Positions 58,077-64,000 of a stretch of DNA of 64,000 nt are shown here, in pieces; the first letter of the stretch is position 1; each line of letters starts with the position of its first letter. The notes beneath the pieces are model-generated. The model worked only from the letters and a program-made list of their open reading frames with translations. It did not search any database and was not told the origin of the DNA. Source of the DNA: Vibrio sp. HI00D65 (GTDB lineage Bacteria > Pseudomonadota > Gammaproteobacteria > Enterobacterales > Vibrionaceae); assembly GCF_001635455.1 (NCBI RefSeq), contig NZ_LWEH01000085.1:1-64000 (forward strand), in the 5' to 3' direction. The position numbers were made by a program, and so were the translations under genes.

Positions 58077-58874
58077 CTAATCATCGGATTTCATCGCTTT
58101 CTTGATCGCCGCTTCATTGAACGTCGCTTTTATTGGATCGGTGATTTTATCCACTAAATCGACAGGCATAGGAAATACGATGGTGGTGGTACGTTCATTC
58201 GCCACTTCGGTCAATGTCTGCATATAACGCAATTGGATGGCGTTAGGCGCTTTGTTTAGCACATCTGCGGCTTCTCTGAGCTTGGTCGATGCTTCAAGCT
58301 CACCGGTCGCATGTATTACCTTAGCTCGGCGAGAGCGCTCGGCTTCCGCCTGTTTAGCCAGAGCTCGCACCATGCTGTCATCCAGATCGACATGCTTGAT
58401 CTCAACGTTGGCGATCTTGATCCCCCAGTTATCGGTGTGTTGATCAAGAATGGATTGGAGATCTCTATTGAGCTCTTCACGTTCAGACAACAGTTCATCT
58501 AACTCATGCTGACCTAAAACCGATCTCAATGTGGTTTGGGAAAGCTGACTGGTCGCTTCTAGATAATTCTCAACATTATTGATCGCCATCTTAGGATCCA
58601 ACACTCTGAAGTAGACCACAGCGTTAACCTTCACTGACACGTTATCTCTGGTGATCAAATCTTGTGTGGGAACATCCAATACAATGGTTCTTAAATCGAC
58701 TCGAACCATTTGTTGAATGAAAGGAATGATGATAATTAACCCTGGCCCTTTCACGTCATAAAAACGCCCAAGGAAGAATACCACTGCACGCTCGTACTCG
58801 CGTAGTACTCTGAACATACTGGCTATCAGTAAGACAACCAACACGATAACAATACCTATAGTGTGTATAAACAT
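58077..58874 (-). CDS. Slipin (stomatin-like SPFH protein)
   Basis: A 265-residue SPFH protein with one N-terminal membrane helix (about 4-20). The SPFH core contains [38 protein letters not shown] and [19 protein letters not shown] coiled-coil stretch [15 protein letters not shown] follows. Slipins form membrane microdomain assemblies and are typically encoded with NfeD proteins, as here. The precise role is unknown. Confidence 0.92.
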   Translation of the reverse strand: MFIHTIGIVIVLVVLLIASMFRVLREYERAVVFFLGRFYDVKGPGLIIIIPFIQQMVRVDLRTIVLDVPTQDLITRDNVSVKVNAVVYFRVLDPKMAINNVENYLEATSQLSQTTLRSVLGQHELDELLSEREELNRDLQSILDQHTDNWGIKIANVEIKHVDLDDSMVRALAKQAEAERSRRAKVIHATGELEASTKLREAADVLNKAPNAIQLRYMQTLTEVANERTTTIVFPMPVDLVDKITDPIKATFNEAAIKKAMKSDD

Positions 58875-58943
58875 AACCGCCCCCTAATGGTAACGATGAC
58901 TCAACAATGAATAAGTCCTTCGGGTTAACCCTCTAATCAAGCA

Positions 58944-60350
58944 CTAACCAATTTTTGATGATGTCTCATCAGAGAGAGCTTCAACATCCAGAGAAAGTCC
59001 TGTTAACTTGATGACTCTGATACTCTGCCCCGCTTGCAGCTCACTAGTGCATTGGGCTTGCCAAATTTCGCCAGCAACAAGCACTCTACCTGCGCCAGGA
59101 AAACCGCTGACCACCTTACCTGTCTCACCGACCACCGCTTCCATCCCAGTGGTCACAGGCTTGCTTCTTACTCGAGCTAACATAGAGAGTGTTACGACGA
59201 TAAAAGCAACGGAGAACAAACTTATCCCGATAATTAGCGGTAATGCGATTTGGTAGCCAGGTACTTCAGTGTCCATCAACATGATGGAACCGAGTGAAAA
59301 CGCAGCAACACCCCCTAAGCCAAAAATACCAAAACTCGGACTGAAGGCTTCGGCGACCATCAAGGCAATACCGAGCAAAATGAGGGCAAGGCCGGCATAG
59401 CTCACAGGCAACATTTGTAAGGAATACATAGCCAATACCAAACAGATACCTCCAAGCACCCCTGGCAACCCGACACCAGGGTTATAAAACTCAAGCAGCA
59501 GACCATAAATACCAATCAGCATTAAGATGTACGCAACATTTGGATTCGTGATTACCGAGAGCAAACTAAATCGCCAATCTTGTTCTCTCTCGACAAAGGC
59601 CACGTCATTAAGTTCTATGCCCTGATTGATGCCATTAATCATGATGGTGCGACCGTTACTCATTTCGACCAACTGTTGGAGGTCGCTGGCTATGAAATCA
59701 ATCACATTCAGCTCAAGGGCATTCTCGGAATCCAAACTCGCTGCTTCTCTTACCGCTTTTTCTGCCCACTCTTCATTTCGATTGTGTAGTTTAGCTAAGC
59801 CAACAATGTAAGCCGCAGCATCATTAATGACTTTCTTCTCCATTGCGGTAGTAGCTTTTATTTGCTCGGAACTCTCCTCTTTCGCTGAGCCTTGCTCATT
59901 GTCTGTGGTGCTGTCATCATTATTGGCGTCACCTTGAGGAGATAACGGATTGGCTGGCGCTTTTCCTCCGCCAAGTGACACAGGAGTGGCAGCCCCCAAA
60001 TTTGTCCCGGGAGCCATAGACGCGATGTGACTAGCAAGCAAGATATAAGTCCCAGCACTTGCTGCGCGTGAACCTGCAGGTCCAACCCAAGTAGCAATCG
60101 GAATGGGTGAAGTGGTAATGGCACGGATAATGTCACGCATCGACGTATCTAACCCGCCGGGCGTGTTCACTTTTAATATGACGAGCTTGGCTTGCTCATC
60201 GTGGGCTTGCTCTATCTCTCTTGTTAGGTAATCACTGGTTGCAGGACCAATACCTCCATTCACCTCAATCACCCAAACATCATCGGCTTGAACATTTACC
60301 GAACTGGATAACAGAAGAAATGCGAACAGATACTTTAAAATAAAAGTCAT
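58944..60350 (-). CDS. NfeD-family membrane serine protease (NfeD1b, ClpP-class)
   Basis: A 468-residue protein. It has a signal peptide and then a periplasmic ClpP-like protease domain; the Ser lies in GSRAASAGTYILLASH and the likely Lys in KKVINDAAAYI. Four to five TM helices (about 260-395) and a C-terminal OB-fold NfeD domain follow. A low-complexity Ser/Asp/Asn/Glu insert lies near 145-170. Related archaeal proteases cleave the C-terminal region of the partner stomatin. It lies 70 bp before the slipin gene in the same direction. Confidence 0.9.
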   Translation of the reverse strand: MTFILKYLFAFLLLSSSVNVQADDVWVIEVNGGIGPATSDYLTREIEQAHDEQAKLVILKVNTPGGLDTSMRDIIRAITTSPIPIATWVGPAGSRAASAGTYILLASHIASMAPGTNLGAATPVSLGGGKAPANPLSPQGDANNDDSTTDNEQGSAKEESSEQIKATTAMEKKVINDAAAYIVGLAKLHNRNEEWAEKAVREAASLDSENALELNVIDFIASDLQQLVEMSNGRTIMINGINQGIELNDVAFVEREQDWRFSLLSVITNPNVAYILMLIGIYGLLLEFYNPGVGLPGVLGGICLVLAMYSLQMLPVSYAGLALILLGIALMVAEAFSPSFGIFGLGGVAAFSLGSIMLMDTEVPGYQIALPLIIGISLFSVAFIVVTLSMLARVRSKPVTTGMEAVVGETGKVVSGFPGAGRVLVAGEIWQAQCTSELQAGQSIRVIKLTGLSLDVEALSDETSSKIG

Positions 60351-60819
60351 GTCTCTCTCCTTACAACTGAGATGCTAGGTAGACGTTTTATTTAAAGCGC
60401 AGAGGTAACATCTTGGTAATAAATCGATACCTTAAGCATAGTTCAGGCTGAATTTCATACAACACTTCCATTTAGAATCACTAAAAGCATAGCGAGCAAA
60501 AAAAGAGCATAAATGAAAATCAAATGTTAACAACGTAACCTCAATACTTAAGGATAAAAAACATTCACAAAACACGACACATGCTCACATTTATAAACTC
60601 GGTAAATATAAGAACAAGAAAAAACAAAAGCAATCGTTTGCTTGGGTATAAGAAAACACCAAATCACGGTAGGCCTACAATTTTTGGCGTAGTTTCATCT
60701 CAGCTCATATTGATAAATGTAAAGGATACGTGTAAAACTCTTCGCGAAATATTTATCCAATGGTACATCGTACATTGGTGAGTAGTTCTGGGAATTTTAT
60801 ATTTAGTAGCACAGAGGTT
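60351..60819. other. Intergenic region between nfeD and the symporter gene
   Basis: About 470 bp between divergent genes. It is AT-rich and should hold both promoters. I found no confident operator, RNA gene or small ORF. Confidence 0.5.
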
Positions 60820-62079
60820 ATGGAAGTGTTAAAAGAAAAGAGTTTAATAAGCAACATTGGCGTTCAAGTCGTTATTGCAATGTTCATCGGTACCCTAGTT
60901 GGTGCGATGATGGGTGACAGCGCAACAATGTTCGCTCCACTGGGTGCTATCTTCATCAACTTGATCAAGATGCTGGTTATCCCTCTAGTTGCGGTTGCCC
61001 TAATCTCAGGTGCAGCAGGCCTAGGTAATAGCTCATCTGCTGGTAAGGTTGGTATCACAACCCTAGGTTACTTCGCACTAACGTCTGCACTTGCTGTAGC
61101 GCTAGCGCTTGTAATGGGCGAAGTATTTGAACCAGGTCGTGGTATCGATGTTTCTGGCGTAGAAGGCATGTTCTCTTCTGAGTACGCTGCGAAAGGCGAA
61201 CTGCCAACGTTCTGGGCAACTATCACCGGCATGATCCCTACCAACGTTTTCCAATCATTGAACGAAGCAAACATTCTGCAAATCCTAGTTTTCTGCTTGT
61301 TCTTTGGTATTGCGCTTTCTAAGCAAGCGAAAGAAAAGCGTGATCCTATCATCAATGGCGTAAATGCGATTGTTGACGCGATGGTTTGGATGATCAACAA
61401 GGTAATGATCATCGCTCCACTTGGTGTATTTGGTCTAATGGCTGAAGCGGTAGGTACATTCGGTTTTGGCGCACTAATGGTTGTGTTTAAACTGTTTGTT
61501 GTTTACATCGCCGCTATCCTGATCTTCGGCTTTGTTGCTTACCCGCTAATGATTCAAATCTTCACTAAGACTTCAGCTAAGAAGTTCCTAGTTGCAATGA
61601 AGAAGCCTCAAGCGGTTGCTCTTTCAACAGCATCTTCAATGGCTACACTGCCTGTAACCATGGACACTGTAGAAAACGAGCTAGGTGTACGTAACTCTAC
61701 GGCTTCGTTCGTTCTACCGCTCGGTGCAACGATCAATATGTCTGGTAACGCGATTTACTACGGCCTAGTGGCTATCTTCTTCGCACAGCTATTCAACATC
61801 GACCTGTCTATGGGTGCTTACGTTGCTATCATCGTAACATCAACATTAGGCGCAGTTGGTCAAGCAGGTGTTCCTGGTCCTTCTTTCCTAGTTGTTGCCG
61901 TTCTTCTGGCGGCTGGTATCCCTATCGAAGGTTTACCACTGTTGTTCGCTCTAGACCGTATCTTCGACATGATTCGTACAGCACTGAACATCACTGGTGA
62001 TGCAGCATGTGCAGTTATCGTTGACTCTCTAATTGAAGACGAAGCAAAAGAAGCTGAACTACAGAAGAAACAAGCATAA
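60820..62079 (+). CDS. Dicarboxylate/amino-acid:cation symporter (DAACS family)
   Basis: A 419-residue transporter of the glutamate-transporter fold with about eight TM helices and two re-entrant loops. Signatures are MLVIPLVAVALISGAAGLG, TASSMATLPVTMDTVENELG-like (STASSMATLPVTMDTV) and the late GQAGVPGPSFLVV. The usual NMDGT cation/substrate motif is NMSGN here, so ion or substrate selectivity may differ from GltP. ATG 60820 (MEVLKEKSLI) was chosen from the family N-terminus, though GAGG sits close to it. Confidence 0.9.
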   Translation: MEVLKEKSLISNIGVQVVIAMFIGTLVGAMMGDSATMFAPLGAIFINLIKMLVIPLVAVALISGAAGLGNSSSAGKVGITTLGYFALTSALAVALALVMGEVFEPGRGIDVSGVEGMFSSEYAAKGELPTFWATITGMIPTNVFQSLNEANILQILVFCLFFGIALSKQAKEKRDPIINGVNAIVDAMVWMINKVMIIAPLGVFGLMAEAVGTFGFGALMVVFKLFVVYIAAILIFGFVAYPLMIQIFTKTSAKKFLVAMKKPQAVALSTASSMATLPVTMDTVENELGVRNSTASFVLPLGATINMSGNAIYYGLVAIFFAQLFNIDLSMGAYVAIIVTSTLGAVGQAGVPGPSFLVVAVLLAAGIPIEGLPLLFALDRIFDMIRTALNITGDAACAVIVDSLIEDEAKEAELQKKQA

Positions 62080-62094
62080 ATTTTGATTACATCG

Positions 62095-62125
62095 AAAAAA
62101 AAGCCACTCTATGAGTGGCTTTTTA
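62095..62125 (+). terminator. Terminator of the symporter gene
   Basis: AAAAAAGCCACTC, TAT, GAGTGGCTTTTT. Confidence 0.9.
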
Positions 62126-62192
62126 CATTTTAAGATAAGGTCATTGCTGAGCTAAATTCATAGGCTCCAGCCTTTTTGATGTTCTACACACC

Positions 62193-62774
62193 TCAGTAAA
62201 CGTAGCTATTTTCTTTCTTAAACAAGCTTGCGATAACTTCTTGATACTGCATCAAGTTAAATGTCGAGCTCTCAGAGTTGTACTTTTGCTGTCTAGTCTC
62301 TAAATAAGGCTGAGAAACCAGTGAACTTAACAGCATCTGATAATAATCAAAGTTGGATTCGTTACAGCCATCAACTAAATAAAGTAGGTTTTCAAGAGTT
62401 TTGTGATAGATGAAACCGAACTTAGATTCTTTTAACCTTTGCACATTGTCGTGATTAAAAGAGTTACCACCAAGGGTGAATAATAAAAATATATTTGGCG
62501 CTCTTTCCCAAAACTCAATAAGCTCTGAGATTAACTGTTGTAGCTGTATCCCTTCCACTCTTTGATATTTTGAAAACTGTTCCTTAAATCGATTTGTATG
62601 CTCTTCAATGAGCTGGTCAAAAAGCTGTTCTTTATTATTAAAGTAATAAAGAATTAAAGCAGGACTTACCCCTGCACATTTGGCAATAGAGCGAATTGAT
62701 ACTTTATTATAAGGCTGAGAAATAAATAACTTTTCTGCTGAACTTAATATTTCTTCTCTTTTTTCTTTTGGCAT
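62193..62774 (-). CDS. TetR-family transcriptional regulator
   Basis: A 193-residue regulator. The N-terminal helix-turn-helix is clear in VSIRSIAKCAGVSPALILYY plus FNNKEQLF. The C-terminal half is an all-helical ligand domain typical of TetR, with no identifiable ligand. ATG 62774 (MPKEKREEIL) was chosen; the longer frame has a hydrophobic N-terminus alien to TetR proteins. It may control itself or the convergent symporter gene. Confidence 0.87.
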   Translation of the reverse strand: MPKEKREEILSSAEKLFISQPYNKVSIRSIAKCAGVSPALILYYFNNKEQLFDQLIEEHTNRFKEQFSKYQRVEGIQLQQLISELIEFWERAPNIFLLFTLGGNSFNHDNVQRLKESKFGFIYHKTLENLLYLVDGCNESNFDYYQMLLSSLVSQPYLETRQQKYNSESSTFNLMQYQEVIASLFKKENSYVY

Positions 62775-62978
62775 CAGATTGTATCCCGCCCGCTTGCTTA
62801 CATTTACCACACATTTTATAACTCTAAGAAACAATCTCAATATGAAAAAAAACACATTTAATACACCGTTAGATAATCAAAACTTATAACTCTAAACTTA
62901 ATGTTTTTTTAAATAGTATAATTAAAATCAAACTGAATAATTACTTTAAGAAACAATAACATATAGATAAACAATGTC

Positions 62979-63048
62979 ATGTAAGGGTTTAGTAAGGCTA
63001 GCTATCTTAAATGTAAGGGAAATCAGCTTAAACGTAAGCCAATGTAAG
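62979..63048 (+). repeat. Four phased TGTAAG-type direct repeats
   Basis: ATGTAAGGG at 62979, ATGTAAGGG at 63011, ACGTAAG at 63032 and ATGTAAG at 63042. Start-to-start spacings are 32, 21 and 10 bp, close to 3, 2 and 1 helical turns, so all four face one side of the DNA. The pattern suggests a regulator array. Confidence 0.55.
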
Positions 63049-63049
63049 A

Positions 63050-63072
63050 GTGGCGCTCATGTTGAGCGCCAC
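63050..63072 (-). terminator. Terminator of the phosphate-binding-type gene
   Basis: GTGGCGCTCA, TGT, TGAGCGCCAC, a perfect 10-bp stem 9 bp after the stop on the minus strand. The T-tail is weak. Confidence 0.75.
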
Positions 63073-63080
63073 ATATAAAA

Positions 63081-63476
63081 TTAAAGCTTTAAAATCACTT
63101 TAACTGTACTATCAACTAAAGATTCGTCGATATAAGCAATCGTATTTTTCGAGCTAGCAACCATGTTTTTTGCTAGGCTCTCCTGGCCAACAGCCTTAGG
63201 TGGCTGACCTTTACCCGTGAATACGCGCTTTGCCCAATATGCTTGCAACTGCGCTTCGGTTTTTTGAGTAATAGCTTGGTGAAATTCACCTTTCTTTGGG
63301 TGTCCGTCTTCCAAATCAACCGCTTCAATTTGTAGTGACTTGGCTTTTCCTAAGTACAACTTCTTAACCGTTGAAGCATCAAGCTCAGACATAGCAGGGT
63401 TACCAACTACAACTAGGCCACCGAATGCGTTCATGCTACTAAGAAGAGCAGCGACTACAAATGTTTTTTTCAACAT
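63081..63476 (-). CDS. Small phosphate ABC transporter substrate-binding-type protein
   Basis: A 131-residue exported protein with a signal peptide ending near NAFG. One lobe of a PstS-like domain is seen (LVVVGNPAMSELDASTVKKL, then YWAKRVFTGKGQPPKAVG and NTIAYIDESLVD). It is far shorter than true PstS (about 270 or more), so it is a single-lobe relative common in vibrios; phosphate binding is unproven. It is 11 bp downstream of a porin gene in the same direction, probably one operon. Confidence 0.78.
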   Translation of the reverse strand: MLKKTFVVAALLSSMNAFGGLVVVGNPAMSELDASTVKKLYLGKAKSLQIEAVDLEDGHPKKGEFHQAITQKTEAQLQAYWAKRVFTGKGQPPKAVGQESLAKNMVASSKNTIAYIDESLVDSTVKVILKL

Positions 63477-63487
63477 GATTCTCTTCC

Positions 63488-64000
63488 TTAAAATACCGCA
63501 TCAACTTTTACAGTGTACAAAATGTTATCGTCGTTCTTATATTCCGACGCTACACCACCATTAGTTGAACCAAAGCCAGTTAGGTAACTAATATCACCTT
63601 TTAGCGCAATATTCGGTAGGAAGTCCCAACGAGCACCAATGCTGTATGTTGTGCGCTGTGTGTTTAGCTTATCAGCCAATGCTTTTGCTGAACCATATGC
63701 GTATTTCGCAGACGCACTGGTTGGGTTTTGAAGTACATTTGCAAGCTGACGGTTAGCTTCTGCATTTCGCTCGTCATCGTCCTGCGTTTCCATGTGTGAC
63801 ACGGTAATGTAAGGCGTTACTTCATCTAGACGGTATGCTGCAGTTAAGTAAGCTGAATCCACATCGTAAAGAAATCCTTCAACGGTTGTGCGTGTCATTT
63901 CTGAAACCAGCATTAAGTTGCCGTTTTCGTATCGACCACCCAGACCATAAAACTTCGCTTTCTCGTCATCAAACGTTGTATTCAATGCTTCATTGTTGCC
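63488..64000 (-). CDS. Outer-membrane porin (C-terminal part, runs off the window)
   Basis: The last 171 residues of a beta-barrel protein; the frame stays open to the right edge. Alternating strands such as KFYGLGGRYENGNLMLVSEM, SAYLTAAYRL and YSIGARWDF end in a C-terminal Phe (KVDAVF), the usual outer-membrane insertion signal. It precedes the small phosphate-binding-type gene by 11 bp, hinting at a role in anion or phosphate uptake. Confidence 0.82.
   Translation of the reverse strand, partial: GNNEALNTTFDDEKAKFYGLGGRYENGNLMLVSEMTRTTVEGFLYDVDSAYLTAAYRLDEVTPYITVSHMETQDDDERNAEANRQLANVLQNPTSASAKYAYGSAKALADKLNTQRTTYSIGARWDFLPNIALKGDISYLTGFGSTNGGVASEYKNDDNILYTVKVDAVF

Larger units (their letters stand above)
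62775..63080. other. AT-rich intergenic region upstream of tetR with repeats
   Basis: About 305 bp. It holds the phased TGTAAG repeats (62979-63048), a CTTACAT in the other orientation at 62797-62803 and a direct repeat TTATAACTCTAA at 62816-62827 and 62884-62895. The terminator of the phosphate-binding-type gene is at its right end. Confidence 0.6.

Noticed and set aside
62979..63048. CRISPR-like array
   Set aside because: Repeats are only 6-9 bp with spacings of 10-32 bp and no cas genes; better read as regulator sites.

Overview
The window reads as a core segment of chromosome 1 of a marine Vibrio, probably in or near the Splendidus clade. This is an inference from gene content: ycbL-mepK(ycbK)-ldtD(ycbB), gyrA/ubiG beside nrdAB-yfaE, uvrY-uvrC-pgsA-tRNAs, rnm-yciO-rluB facing a trp operon with a separate trpG, and a Vibrio-type norspermidine cluster with fused diaminobutyrate aminotransferase/decarboxylase. 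No phage, insertion sequence, integron or CRISPR array was seen. Layout: 0-7 kb holds a lipoprotein, a chemoreceptor, a BCCT betaine-type transporter and a dead TRAP solute-binding gene. 7-12 kb holds a histone-like winged-helix protein, a small membrane protein and the ycbL/mepK/ldtD cell-wall set. 12-17 kb is a four-gene, probably Fur-controlled iron locus (imelysin, di-haem DUF1111, imelysin-like lipoprotein, DUF1513). 17-31 kb holds ribA, gyrA, ubiG, nrdA-nrdB-yfaE and a CinA-like gene, interrupted by four broken genes: a rhodanese, an NrfG/CcmI-like TPR protein, napF and dmsC. 31-38 kb carries a GcvR-like ACT protein and the norspermidine pathway. 38-42 kb carries four tRNAs, pgsA, uvrC and uvrY. 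42-50 kb carries DNA polymerase II, a nucleotidyltransferase-fold protein, efpL, yciU, a SPOUT methyltransferase, rluB, yciO and rnm. 50-58 kb is the full trp operon with operator, Trp-rich leader peptide and attenuator. 58-64 kb has a slipin/NfeD pair, a dicarboxylate/amino-acid symporter, a TetR regulator, a small phosphate-binding-type protein and the end of a porin. How the parts work together: the trp genes run from chorismate to tryptophan under both TrpR repression and attenuation. NrdA, NrdB and YfaE form the aerobic ribonucleotide reductase with its iron-cofactor ferredoxin, preceded by a DnaA box and NrdR-like boxes. The three polyamine genes convert aspartate semialdehyde to norspermidine. 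Most of the window is ordinary conserved chromosome. The less ordinary signals are: (i) a cluster of decayed genes, three of them from anaerobic respiration, with a visible head-to-head deletion scar joining napF and dmsC remnants; (ii) a dead TRAP binding-protein gene with two nonsense codons; (iii) a helically phased series of TGTAAG direct repeats between the tetR and phosphate-binding-type genes; (iv) a lipoprotein with a degenerate zincin-like motif; (v) a hairpin-forming repeat directly after a methyltransferase gene; and (vi) a tRNA-Gly relic downstream of the tRNA cluster. No convincing new multi-gene system was found.
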